Of a DNA stretch of 64,000 bases, positions 1 through 11,647 are shown one piece after another. The stretch spans positions 159,168,399-159,232,398 of the forward strand of contig JAVHZZ010000007.1 of the NCBI GenBank assembly GCA_036250195.1. Direction: 5' to 3'. The translations under genes were made by a program, and so were the position numbers. Below the pieces are notes generated by a model. It made no database searches. It saw only the letters and a program-made list of their open reading frames with translations, and was not told the origin of the DNA. The first letter of the stretch is position 1; every line of letters starts with the position of its first letter. This stretch comes from Mixophyes australis (taxonomy: Eukaryota; Chordata; Amphibia; Anura; Limnodynastidae).

Positions 1-1000
1 TGTACCGTTACATGTGTGCATCATAAATAATTATATTCCACATTAACAATTAAGTAGTATTGCCCAGTTAATATAATTATATATTCATATTTACCCAAAA
101 TACAATACAACTATATTGTCCTTAATATAATAAAAATACATTTTGTGACCATAAATTATAAATTAATTTTGGCCCCCTTAATCAATAAAAAATTATAATA
201 ATTTATATTTTTATTCGTCAAACAGCAGCTTAGTAAATCCGGACGATATATTTTTATCATGTTAAAAAGTGGGATGGTGATCTGTAAAGCGGTGGTTTGT
301 AAAACTGTGGTTTTCAGCCCTTTAACTGGCGGTTTGGCACTTAGTAAATCCGGTGGTTTTATAACTGTCGGGAGACTCTGGTGGTTTCATCAAACCACCA
401 TTTAGTACATCTAGCCCTATGCTGGCCAATCCCATAGGGGGGTAAATCTCACATGAACTGCTCTGCCACTGAGCTTCAAGTAGGGTCACCCTTGTGATGT
501 CCAGGTATTACCAGGGGGAAGACGCGTCATAGACAAGGTTAAAGGACAGTTACACTAATAAGACATTTTATTTGACACAAAGTATCACTGGTAGATTTCA
601 TATTGATAATTGACTCTTGTCTACAAAAATAAACTTTTTTTCTTTCACAAGAACTAAAACTGAATCTAATGTATTTTTTTTTTTTGCTGAATTTGAGTAT
701 ACATTCATATTTTTCCCATCAGAGTTTTTTTGTCACAAGTTTAAAGTTGTATAAAATTAGTACTAATTAGTACATAAGTCTAAGTGATAAATATACACCT
801 CATTCTGACTTAAAACGTTGAAGATGATGATTTTCTGGCATATTTTGCCTTTGGGATGTCTCTCATCATGGTCAGCCAGCATACTGGAACTATATTTGTC
901 TTGGTATCTCTTTTCCATCATAGAAATCTGCCAGGCTCATCACTGACAGCCCCAAGATTTTCTGGGAAGACGTGTGGGGGGGGAGTCCCAAGCTTTGTAT
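1..1000. other. AT-rich intergenic DNA with one repeat fragment
   Basis: No coding region is supported. The sequence is AT-rich with scattered poly-A and poly-T runs and frequent stops in all frames. The only structure I can point to is the repeat fragment at about 226-420, listed separately. The rest, up to the 12-bp minisatellite at 1001, shows nothing I recognise. Confidence 0.7.
226..420. repeat. probable MITE-type dispersed repeat fragment
   Basis: The 14-bp word CTTAGTAAATCCGG occurs twice in direct orientation, at 229-242 and 340-353. A perfect hairpin follows at 379-400, with 9-bp arms TGGTGGTTT and AAACCACCA around a 4-nt loop. GGTGGTTT-like words recur between them. Short repeated words plus a small palindrome are typical of non-autonomous DNA transposons, but I found no terminal inverted repeats or target-site duplication, so the family is unassigned. 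Confidence 0.4.
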
Positions 1001-1252
1001 GTATTCACTAGATCACTCACTAGATCTCTCCCTAGATCACTCACTAGATCATTCACTATATCACTCACTAGATCATTCACTATATCACTCACTAGATCAC
1101 TCACTAGATCATTCACTATATCACTCACTAGATCACTCACTATATCACTCACTAGATCACTCACTAGATCATTCACTATATCACTCACTAGATCACTCAC
1201 TAGATCTCTCCCTAGATCACTCACTAGATCATTCACTATATCACTCACTAGA
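1001..1252. repeat. 12-bp minisatellite, 21 units
   Basis: Twenty-one consecutive 12-bp units without any indel. The main form is TCACTCACTAGA; variants are TCATTCACTATA, TCTCTCCCTAGA and one TCACTCACTATA. The order of variants is not random: TCTCTCCCTAGA appears only at units 3 and 18, each time flanked by main-form units and followed one unit later by TCATTCACTATA, which suggests duplication of multi-unit blocks. Because 12 is a multiple of 3, stop-free frames appear on both strands here (for example Asp-Leu-Val-Ser repeats on the minus strand). I read these as a by-product of the repeat and not as protein genes. Confidence 0.95.
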
Positions 1253-4200
1253 TCAGGATAGTTTTCTGCTTGATGATTTCCAAGGAAACAAGAACAGAGA
1301 TCTTTGAATGATGACCAGGCTGCTTTCTCCAATGAATTTAACAGTTCCAGAAAAATGTTATCATCCATTACTGATCTTATTTGCGGCCCTAAAAAAATTC
1401 CTTCTCTCAGTTTTGTATCACTTCGCTTTGAAAATTTATATTTCAAATGCAGCAGAGTTTTTATCAATTGCTTATACAAATTGTTTCATCCGTCCTAGTT
1501 TAATATGCATTGGAGGTAAATACACTTTTTCAGGAAACACTAAAGGGGTATTTACCACATTTTTCTTCCCAGGAATACAAGATTCACCTTGAGGCCATTG
1601 TTTTCTAATTTAGCGATACTTCGTATGCCTGCCGTCCTATTCACACAAGACACAGTAGAATTTAGTGTATCCAAGTTACAAACCAAGCAATGACCTTCAA
1701 ATCACCACAGATATCCCAGTTATATTTTTCATACTGAATTTTTTTCTAACAGCAAATTCACTTTTTCATACGTCTCTTTCATATCAGCGGCATGCGCTGC
1801 AGCTATTGATGGGAGTTTATTGCCGTTATGCAGAAGCGCAGCCTGCAAACTAACTTTTGTTGAGGTCTATGAACAATCATCACTCATATGGCCAGTACTG
1901 ATGTCTAAGAACCTCCATATATTGTTTGTATACCCGTCTGTCTGTGTGTGTATGACATGCTATAAAGAACACTAAAATATGAAAAAACAAAAGTAACTGT
2001 TACATACACAGTATACCTGACGAAACAATTCTAATTACATATTTGAATTAAGTTTTCTTGCAAAAAAAATCATGTTGACCAGAGTAATGTAGGAGCACTG
2101 ACAGATGAGGTGTGTGAACGTTATACACTTTGTATGATGATCTGGCTGCTGGGGGTCTACGTTTGATGCATCATTTAATATCACCAGAAAGATACAACAA
2201 TGGGAGAGGTCCCTCGTGTAGCAATACATGTAAATATTCAGATAAATAACAAGGACTTCTACCTGTATATTTCTCTGTTCACTTACAGAAGATAATCCTG
2301 GATCAGCCCTGATCTTATCATGCAGTACATGGGTAGGGGCTATATCATGGCTTATTAATGGACTAAAGTAAACATTGAACTAATCTAATATAACTAAGAC
2401 TAGGTACATACTGGAGTGTTTTCGTCCAATCATCAGGAAAATCAACCGACATATGATCGTTTGGTCGGAAGTCTGGTTAGTGTGTATAGTGACACTATGG
2501 TCGAAAGTCGTCCCAAAGTGTCGATTGTCGGCTCATTTGGTTGGTCGTACTGTTTAATATTTTCCGACCAATCACAGACCGATCACGCAGTGTATGCGCA
2601 CTCACACTCTCCATAGAGTTTACAGAGTCGGGCTCTTTTTAGCCGATGCCAGGAATGAATGTCCCGGAGAATAAATGTAAAGAGTTCTGTAGAAGCAATA
2701 ATTCATTTGTTCTGAGACAGAATATTTCATTTCAGAGTCACAGAAGCTAACGAAATTCGTTAAGACATGTGGATAACTTTAACAAGGTGGTTTAAACCAG
2801 TGTGACAATGTGACAATGATGTATGAATATTGTGCTGTCATTCTCCGGACTAGAGGACCAGGTGAAGGACCAGATGAAGAGCACAGATCTGAAGGTAAAT
2901 CGTGTCAGTGTGTACACATGAATCGCCAGACTTCAGTCGTAGGTACAATCGTTTGAGATAATATGTTGGTCAGACAATTCTTCAGTGCGTACCTAGCATA
3001 AGTCAGTATTATCGTTTCTATAGCAAACTGAACAAATAATCACTTTATTTTGACAATGGGACTGTTGTACTCTAGGACAAGACTATGGCAAATGTGACAC
3101 AAAGCATCTAAATGGTTTATCTACCAGCTTGTTATGTTACATGCCGATCTCCCTGCCGCGGAGGCCGCACAGCCTGGTCTTACCTGGAAGTAACTATATG
3201 GTACTGATCAGACACTTCACAGCATTTGGATCAGTTTTAATTAACTTGAGTGAATTTTCTAAATTTCCTTTTATTTCTAGCGAGGTCTTTATATTATTTA
3301 TCAATAAATGTTGGGCAGGTGGAAAAGGTTATGAGTGATGGGGTTGGGTGGGGGGGGGGGGGGTGTTCTTTTTATCTTAGTTACTGGAATTTGTGGGGCC
3401 AGCCCTGTTGTATTGGATTGTCAGCTAGATAACAATATATCACACAACTGTTTACACACAATACTTACAGCATCTCTGCTTCACTCCTCACTCATAGTTA
3501 CTGGAGATTACACCTCACACAATACAGCCGGGGGTGGTTCGTACAGGTATAATCATCGCCCAGCCCCAGACCCTCTGCAAGAACTGAAACACTGCAGACG
3601 TCCTTTCACTAAAACAAGTAACACATCAATAAAAATAAACCAAAACATAATGTGACACAATTCTTATATTTGTCAAAAACTAGTCGTTATATATTATAAG
3701 GATGATACAATGATATTACAAGTTTCTTGTGGCCTTTACATTGTGATGTATTCCTCTGTGATTTATAACACACAATGTATCGTACGTAATCCCATATACT
3801 GTTGTCAGTAAACAGATTATTGGGGCTATCTCTAAGGTTAAAGATTTCTCCCTAAATGTTTTTAAAAACAAAAATATTGACTAACGGCGAATATGTAGAA
3901 AGTGTGAGACACAGGCAGGAGATCTTCTGTAGAACCGGAGATAGTTTGGGGTGTCTCCTTCTAATGAGAACAATTCATTCATCAAAGCTCCTGATATCAG
4001 TCATTTAATATAAGGTCATCATTTAATATTAGCAATATATGATGTGGTATAATGTATTATAAATGAATATCTCTGAGACACGTGTCAGTAAATACATATA
4101 TGGGGTACAGAGGACGGTGGTGTACTACAAACTAACATCAGAGAGGTGATATAAAGATGAATATATAGAAACTTGAGATGAGTTATCAGAAAATGTTGCG

Positions 4201-4256
4201 CGGATCAAGATACAATCTTTGAACTTTTGTTCCCCAAACTGTATTTGTAAATTGCG
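1253..4256. other. intergenic DNA, no gene seen
   Basis: No convincing coding region; all open frames are short and look like nothing known. Around 2410-2640 and 2900-3000 there are recurring words such as GACCAATCA and GTTGGTCG, which may be relics of a palindromic transposon, but I could not define ends. A run of 14 G lies at 3350-3363. The remainder is AT-rich sequence in which I see nothing. Confidence 0.65.
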
Positions 4257-4701
4257 GAATTTATAGTCTACGACCTGACGTACCCGGCGTTGCCCGGGTT
4301 CAATATTAATTCTTCAAGTTATTAAGTTATCAGTGAGTTGGATGTAACATTTTCAAAATAATTAGCAGCTTAGCAGCTCTTCCAACCCACCCATGAGCTG
4401 GCTGCCCAGTGACATTGTTGTTTTTATAGTAAATGCTAGTTGGAAAATAAGATTTGTTGCTTTGTCATGTTGCCGTTATGTTGTGTTGTTGCGAGGTTTA
4501 CTTCCAGCAGTCAAACAGTTGTTTACAACCCCAAAAAATTATGTTTGCAATATTTGTTGCTCTGTCACTTTGTCACTATGTGGTCTAATATGTTACATTT
4601 TAGATACTAAATAAATATGTAAGATTTGGCAGCTTTGGAAGATATTTGCCAACAAAGAAACAAACAAACTTCTTCTTGCGCAAATTATATATATATATAA
4701 A
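4257..4701 (+). mobile_element. probable retroposon fragment ending in (TA)n
   Basis: The stretch begins near TACCCGGCGTTGCCCGGG (about 4280), a GC-rich word in otherwise AT-rich DNA. It runs through an AT-rich body and ends in a short (TA)n tract at 4688-4701. A body ending in a simple repeat is what truncated non-LTR retroposon copies look like. From memory, similar words occur as dispersed repeats in amphibian genomes, but I cannot name the family. No reverse-transcriptase reading frame is visible. Confidence 0.35.
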
Positions 4702-4765
4702 ATGAATAGAGCTGAGCTCTAACTTATATAAATACTGTCTTCCTGATCCCTCTTATTACTTTTCT

Positions 4766-4877
4766 ACCAATCAGATTCTAGCTATCATTTTGTGGAATGT
4801 ACTAAATAAATGACAGCTTGAATCCGATTGGTTTTTCAAGCCTGCCGGAAAACTCTCAGCTTGATACATTTACCCCC
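4766..4877. mobile_element. half copy of the palindromic MITE found complete at 24988-25165
   Basis: This segment shares ACCAATCAGATTCTAGCTATC, the central ATTTTGT.GAATGTACTAAATAAA, and the right arm GCCGGAAAACTCTCAGCTT followed by ATACATTTACCCCC with the element at 24988-25165. The left arm is absent, so this is a 5'-truncated copy. Internal substitutions (for example TGACAGCTTGAATCC in place of GATAGCTAGAATAT) show that it is an older insertion. Confidence 0.8.
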
Positions 4878-6230
4878 AATTGGAGTCTCTCCCACTCTAG
4901 TCGCCCCTGTCTGAATGTTTCTATATTATTAATGTGGTTTTGCACATAGGGCTCCCAGAACCACACACAGCACTCGGGGTCACCTATAATATCAGAGTAA
5001 GAGGTTACAAATAAAAACTGATATAAATACACTATGACATAAATGTGCTAAAGAGGAAAATTCTAAACTATTAATTAGTACCCCCCACAGAATTGTGTAA
5101 TGTATAAATATAATAAATATATCAATTAACATTTACAGTTCAATATTTAAGTAAAAAAAGCTTTTTGTCATTAATATGCATGAGAGGCTGTTTATGACTG
5201 AGCAGAATAGTGTACGGGAAATAACTGTAGTGTTTATACTATAAATATGTCCACCATGGTCTTTCACGCCTCTCCAGCAGGCGGCCATGTTAAGAGGGAG
5301 GGACTTCTCCAACAGGGCAGATCTAGAGGGACTGACAGCTTGTCAGACTTGTCTGAAAGTCTTTAATGGAGTGGGGGAGGAATAATACTATACTATGGAG
5401 CCGGAGCAGCAGTATAATAATATTAATGTCCAATGTATTTATCTATAATGTTCCTGACAAAAAATTTTGTTTTTAGAGTTTAGCAATACTTTATCATTTA
5501 GTCCCGTTACTTCTTTAACTTTCCACTTTTGTACTTTAAATGTCTGTTTTGATCTTGGTTAAAATTAATCAAAGCATAAACCAAAGATTAATATCACAGA
5601 GAGAAAAATCCTATGACACAAATTACAAGAACGATATTGGCTACAGCGCAGCGAGAATATATCACCCAACTCTCTGACACACGATGGAGTCCTTATATAA
5701 TGATGTAGCTCTGTAATTACAACATTCCCATTCATATCATAGAACAGTTTTGTAAGGTAAACGAATATATAATTGAGAAGTCATGTAATAAATATCACAT
5801 AAGAATCACATAAAATAAATGAATATAATATATGAGTAATGTTTACACTGTGATAATAACCCAGTAAATTATATGACAATAATAAGTTCCATCATAAAAG
5901 CACTTTGTCTGTGACCTTTATCTGGTCATGAAACACTTTTATAATCAATGATTGAACTTCTAGGATATTCAGAATAAATATAACAGTTGAAAGTATCTCA
6001 CTAGATGAACAGTAAGGCGAGTACACGTGGGTATAAGAAAACAATGCCGCTAAAAGTGTTCCCAGAACTCTGTACTTTGCCCTTATAACAGACTGAAGTA
6101 AATTCCCAAAGCCACCATGCAGCACAGGGTACCGGGTGCAAAACGAACGGCCTCATAGAACTGAATCATGTTCAGAGCACTCCACCCTCTTCTGATGCCC
6201 TTGTCATGACCCATAGGAGCTGCGTTCACC
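4878..6230. other. AT-rich intergenic DNA
   Basis: No gene, tandem repeat or clear transposon end is visible. The sequence is AT-rich with many short stop-bounded frames. Composition changes sharply at about 6,220, where the CpG-dense 40-bp array starts. Confidence 0.65.
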
Positions 6231-7371
6231 AGGCGGTGACCGCCGCAGTGTGCGCCTCTTTCCAGGCGGCTACCGCAGTGTGCGCCTCTCTCCAGGCACC
6301 AGGCGGTGACCGCCGCAGTGTGCGCCTCTCTCCAGGCACCAGGTGGTGACCGCCGCAGTGTGCGCCTCTCTCCAGGCACCAGGCGGTTATCGCCGCATTG
6401 TGCGCCTCTCTCCAGGCACCAGGCGGTGACCGCCGCAGTGTGCGCCTCTCTCCAGGCACCAGGCGGTGACCGCCGCAGTGTGCGCCTCTCTCCAGGCACC
6501 AGGGGGTGACCGCCGCAGTGTGCGCCTCTCTCCAGGCACCAGGCGGTGACCGCCGCAGTGTGCGCCTCTCTCCAGGCACCAGGCGGTGACCGCCGCAGTG
6601 TGCGCCTCTCTCCAGGCACCAGGCGGTGACCGCCGCAGTGTGCGCCTCTCTCCAGGCACCAGGGGGTGACCATCGCAGTGTGCGCCTCTCTCCAGGCACC
6701 AGGCGGTGACCGCCGCAGTGTGCGCCTCTATCCAGGCACCAGGCGGTGATCGCCGCAGTGTGCGCCTCTCTCCAGGCACCAGGCGGTGACCGCCGCAGTG
6801 TGCGCCTCTCTCCAGGCACCAGGCGGTGACCGCCGCAGTGTGCGCCTCTCTCCAGGCACCAGGCGGTGACCGCCGCAGTGTGCGCCTCTCTCCAGGCACC
6901 AGGCGGTGATCGCCTCAGTGTGCGCCTCTCTCCAGGCACCAGGCGGTGATCGCCGCAGTGTGCGCCTCTCTCCAGGCACCAGGCGGTTACCGCCGCAGTG
7001 TGCGCCTCTCTCCAGGCACCAGGCGGTGATCGCCGCAGTGTGCGCCTCTCTCCAGGCACCAGGCGGTGACCGCTGCAGTGTGCGCCTCTATCCAGGCACC
7101 AGGCGGTGATCGCCGCAGTGTGCGCCTCTCTCCAGGCACCAGGCGGTGATCGCCGCAGTGTGCGCCTCTCTCCAGGCACCAGGCGGTGATCGCCGCAGTG
7201 TGCGCCTCTCTCCAGGCACCAGGTGGTTACCGCTGCAGTGTGCGCCTCTCTCCAGGCACCAGGCGGTGATCGCCGCAGTGTGCGCCTCTCTCCAGGCACC
7301 AGGTGGTTACCGCTGCAGTGTGCGCCTCTCTCCAGGCACCAGGCGGTTACCGCTGCAGTGTGCGTCTCTCC
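6231..7371. repeat. CpG-dense 40-bp minisatellite, about 29 units
   Basis: Twenty-seven 40-bp units run in perfect phase from 6301 to 7371, the last one incomplete. Each begins AGGCGGTGACCGCCGCAG and ends TCTCTCCAGGCACC. Two defective units precede them: 6231-6263 (33 bp, lacking the last 7 bases) and 6264-6300 (37 bp, lacking 3). Variation is limited to a few positions, such as GTGAC/GTGAT/GTTAC, CCGC/CTGC, CTCTC/CTCTA. The main form has four CpGs, so this 1.1-kb block holds on the order of 100 CpGs in an AT-rich setting. Forty is not a multiple of three, yet several frames stay open, giving a spurious minus-strand frame of about 390 codons (7407-6226) whose peptide repeats every 40 residues. 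Nothing supports it as a gene. Confidence 0.95.
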
Positions 7372-9845
7372 TGTAATTACTGCTCTAGCTCTCAGGGATT
7401 GCAGCAAGGGGCATAGATGCCACAGTTATTACAGAGCGGCCCCTGACTGGTCTGTGGTGATGGCCAAAAGAAAATTGGGGATCAAGAGCCTTGTGCGTCT
7501 CGCTGGCCCTGATTATATTGCACCAAGCGTTACTGGGGTAATAATGAAATTGACGCAAGGCAAATGCTTGTCTGAACGTGTCCATTCACTTACATTAATC
7601 TTTGGACAATCAGTGTTAATGAGTGTTCATCAGTCTTTCACAGCACAGGATGAACATGTAATATTATCACACGTGTACGAGGCCTTCAGCAGATTGTGCC
7701 CAGGTCTATGTAAGGGTATTATAGAATACGTACAATCCTATCAGAGTCTGTCCTGGTGGAGATTCTGCCCATCCCTAATGATCTCTGATACTGAGATTTC
7801 TACTTGTTATTATCGGATACTTACCATATTATATGATCAATCCATTATTTTATCATTCCCTTTTATTTCTTTGTCACTTACATTTGCTACATTGTAACTG
7901 GGGCCATTTTGGGCTGGCTACAAGACGTGATCGTCTCTCGACTTCTCCTGCAGCTCAGGCTTCAGTTTCTTTACTTCATAACTTCTCTGACTGCAGAGGA
8001 GAAAACTTCTCCTGACTCATCCGTACTAACAGAACTAGATCCATTTATTTATACACTTCATTATTTAAATCAGGGCATCAGGCTGTAAGAATGTGCGAAT
8101 CACAATTGTAAAACCTGATTTTTAAACAAAAGGTTAAACACAAACATAGAATTTGCCCCTTTTTATTCCCATATTTTCTTCTGAGGGTTTAGGAGGGGTA
8201 ATTATTTGTGTGTAGATTCCTCACACCTGCTCTGTCCATCCTGTGCATTGTCTACATCTGATAATGGTACGTTTCCCCCCATCTGCCGGGGATTGTCTGA
8301 CGCTTCTGCCTTTATTAAGGTGGGTGTTGGAATTGCTGTTGGATAAAGACTCTACAATAATCTCCTGTTCTCAGACAGTTGTTGTCCTATTTGTATATCT
8401 GGTGCCCGTCTATGAAGGATCGCAGCTCAGGGCAGCATTAGCCCCACTCATTGGATAATTGATTGCACTTAGCCCCACAGAGGCGTTGTACATGGCGAAT
8501 GATTTCATCCTCCCCCTGCACTACACCGTTGTAACGGATCTGAGCAGACAGTAAATAATGACATGGATTTGAAACCACATATGCGAGAGTGGAAAAATGG
8601 TTTTTGCTTTCCTGCTATTTTCCCATCTTGGTTTTTAATATGAGCCAGATGAAGCTGGGAAGCAGGATCGCTCTTTACAAAGCCGTGGAATATCTCTGTG
8701 GACGATACCCCCCCATATACAGCATTACTGCCCTGCTCTGAGAGATCCCCAGTATCGTGAGACACAAAATCACATTACCAATACCAACAGCACCTATGCG
8801 ACCATAGAGCAACCAATCAGATTCTCTCCCTCGTGTTACACCAATTAAAGCTCATGTCTGATTGGGTTACAGCACATTTATTAAATAGGAATAAGTATTG
8901 TTACTGTTATTGCATCGAGGTTACCATGGGGCTTAATCCCGATGATCATTAGTGCAGAAACTGTAGTAGGAGAAATATGTCAGGGATTACTTGGGAGGGA
9001 CATTAATATCACTAAGAACCCTTAATGTCTGAACAGATGACAATACCCCTCACTGTCTATCCCCATAGTACTATCCGTTTAATCAGTCCTTGTCTGTCCT
9101 CCTTACCCCCATATTCTTCAGAACCGACCCGGAAACTGGGCCCAGCTTCAGCCTGAGAGAAATATCTAAAAACTAGAATATTTCAAGTTCCTTAAAATTA
9201 GTTGGACAGAGAAGTATTAAATGTCTGGTAAAAGTGAAACAATCTGCAGCAGAGAATAAGGTGAGTCCGGGATCCGTCACATCTGCCCGGTATTATCACT
9301 TTATAGTATCATTAGATATAGTAACAGCGCCGGGGGAAGGACACGCGTGTATATTCCATGTACCCAGTCACATGTAGAGCACACAGCCATCCTGTGTATC
9401 ATGACAGATACTGAAATAGTTTTATTAATTACCCCCCAGCCCCCAACCAGAAGAACTGCAAGGAACCAGTGTCCGCTGCCCCAAGATACACCCCCCCCCC
9501 CCCACCGCACCGGATACTGGCTGGTTAAACTGCTGGCATTCAATGAAATGTATCATCTATAATGTAGATGGGCAGAAACACTGGACGATGGAGCTAACGG
9601 TGCACAATCCATGGACATGGTGTCCGCAGACTAACAACGCGCAGTCACTGTCTGAAGAGCAGGTAGCTGATGTCCCTCCATGCCTGCTGTTATATTGTAA
9701 CTGGACTGAGCAAACTCTTATTATGTGCAGACAGAGAAATGTCTCCGATTGGAGCGGTGGTAGTCATTACCTCCACTACCAGAACGGCGACAAGAGTTTC
9801 TCCGACATGGACAGCGCAAACCTGTGAACCTGTCATTGATGAAAC
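7372..9845. other. intergenic DNA, no gene seen
   Basis: Mixed-composition sequence with no recognisable domain, splice structure or RNA gene. A cytosine run lies at about 9489-9502. Open frames here are short and share no features with known proteins. No transposon ends were found. Confidence 0.6.
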
Positions 9846-10042
9846 ACTGGTAATCCCGACCGTTTCAGAAACAGATCTTCAGTAATCGCAACGATTCAGC
9901 ATCTCGGCACCAGTAACGTCACTTTGAAGCCTGATACTATGATTTGTGCACTTAAGGAGGTGATGCAAGGAGGCAGCGGCTGTACAATGTAGAAGCCTTG
10001 GTTTACTGGAGGTCTGTTTCTGAAACGGTCGGGATTACCAGT
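9846..10042. repeat. palindromic element with perfect 30-bp inverted arms
   Basis: The left arm at 9846-9875 (ACTGGTAATCCCGACCG, then TTTCAGAAACAGA) is exactly reverse-complementary to the right arm at 10013-10042, separated by 137 bp. Such a long perfect inverted repeat suggests a foldback or MITE-type transposon. I see no matching short duplication immediately outside the arms, so it may be an internal part of a larger element or have lost its target-site duplication. Confidence 0.7.
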
Positions 10043-10209
10043 CTGTCGTCCTAATTCATCTCTGGATGCAACCTGCACGCAACTTGCGTTTAAAAAATGA
10101 CCATGGGACTCGAGCATCGTTCCGACTGTATTAAAATACAAGTGGATATGTTTCCATTTGAATCTGGGTGTCAGTACGCTCTGGCTAAACGTTACTGGCT
10201 GTATACAGA

Positions 10210-10800
10210 CAGACAGAACAGAGCTATATGTGCAATATAAAGTCTCGTCAGAACGAAGGCACAAAAATAATATTTTGCAAAATAAGTTAAAAGTATAATC
10301 ATTAATAAAAATTTGTAAAAAAAAAGTTTCCTTTTTTAACAGTAATTACAAAAATCAGGATATTCTTACTGTACATACAATGCATTTTTACTGTCTATCT
10401 TCCTTGCATACACATGTTCTCTGCTAGCTAGTGGCACACATATGTATAGTTTATAATACAATGATGATGCCATGTCAGTCATCACTATCAGTCGGCACCT
10501 ACACCTGCCCTGCAGCTGCTGCAATTTATATGGCTAAAAACACGTACTTTAGGAAAAAAACAGGACTTTAGTCGGTCGCATCTACGTTGCTGCGCCCTTA
10601 CTATACACTGCCTGCTTCGTCCGCTCCTTCCCGACTCTGTTCTGCCCTAGAAGTCTTGGCAGCAGTAAGTGTCACTCAGACAGGAATCACATATAATTGC
10701 GTTCATTGGCGTAAGGTCTGTTTCGGAGCATGCGCAGATCTATTTCACGCAAAGGACTTATGTCAGAAGATGGGTCAGACCCAGGGCCTTTATGCTCATA
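10210..10800. repeat. unnamed dispersed repeat, copy 1
   Basis: This segment aligns by eye, with many substitutions, to 13810-14340 in the same orientation. Shared anchors in order are ATATGTG.AATATAAAGT, a T-rich tract, ATCAGGAT, ACTGTACATA, ACCTG.CCTG.AGCTGCTGCAA, AACACGTAC, a TTCA.TGGCGTA motif and GCATGCGCAG. No terminal repeats or reading frame are evident. Two copies about 3.6 kb apart could be independent insertions of one family or an old local duplication. Confidence 0.65.
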
Positions 10801-11484
10801 TGTAGAATAAAGCCTACATAGATATGTGTAAGCTGGGATAAATATCTATCACGTCTGCTCTCAGCATGGAAAGTCCCACAGTGGTGACTCCCCGACTGCG
10901 CTGGCTCATTCCGCAAGACAAATGACGACCAAGACAGAATCGCATTATATTATATGATACACGTTTTACATATCCTACATTCCAGCTTTCTCCAACACGC
11001 ATCTGTGGCCGGATCACGTAAATTACACATGACAGGAAACCCCTCGGATTTCACCCTGTTCTGGGAATACCAGCCATCTTCCTCCTGGCTTCCTAAAGGA
11101 CGTTTAAATTCCTGAAGTTGAGATGTTTAGAACAATAGGAATAATATCTATATATCAGTAGAATATGAGGATACAATTATAAATGCAATCTGGCTTCTGA
11201 CGGGCGTGACAAGGTCTGCAGACGCACTTGATGGAAGATGTATGATGTGTCCTTGTGGACATGATATATTCTGTGATAATGTGTTGAGTGAATCCTCGCT
11301 AACTCCTCATGTTACTGGACCTCTGAGATATCTCCAAACTCCGTCAGTTGTCAGCATCTCTCTATTTACACCCAAAGGAGTTCTATCTTCTCTGCAGAGT
11401 ATATCGTTTAACTTACACAGAGTGTAGGTATGTGGAGTATATACTGTATATGTGCTTGTGTATATTGTACATATGTGTATGTGC

Positions 11485-11539
<55 letters not shown>

Positions 11540-11614
11540 AGTATATACATGCTTATAGCGCATAAATGTATAGCTATATGAATGTGTGTGTGTAGCTTAT
11601 ACTTGTGTGTGTAG

Positions 11615-11647
<33 letters not shown>

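Noticed and set aside
6226..7407. Minus-strand frame of ~393 codons with Arg/Cys/His-rich repeats in the 40-bp array
   Set aside because: The period is not a multiple of three, so the same DNA is read in three frames in turn; a 40-residue peptide period is what a stop-free 40-bp repeat must produce. There is no conserved domain at either end.
7223..7897. Plus-strand frame of 224 codons running from the 40-bp array into following sequence
   Set aside because: Its first part is repeat. The following ~150 codons resemble no family I know, and there is no promoter, splice or polyadenylation evidence. It is the longest non-repetitive extension in the left half, so I considered it, but chance is sufficient.
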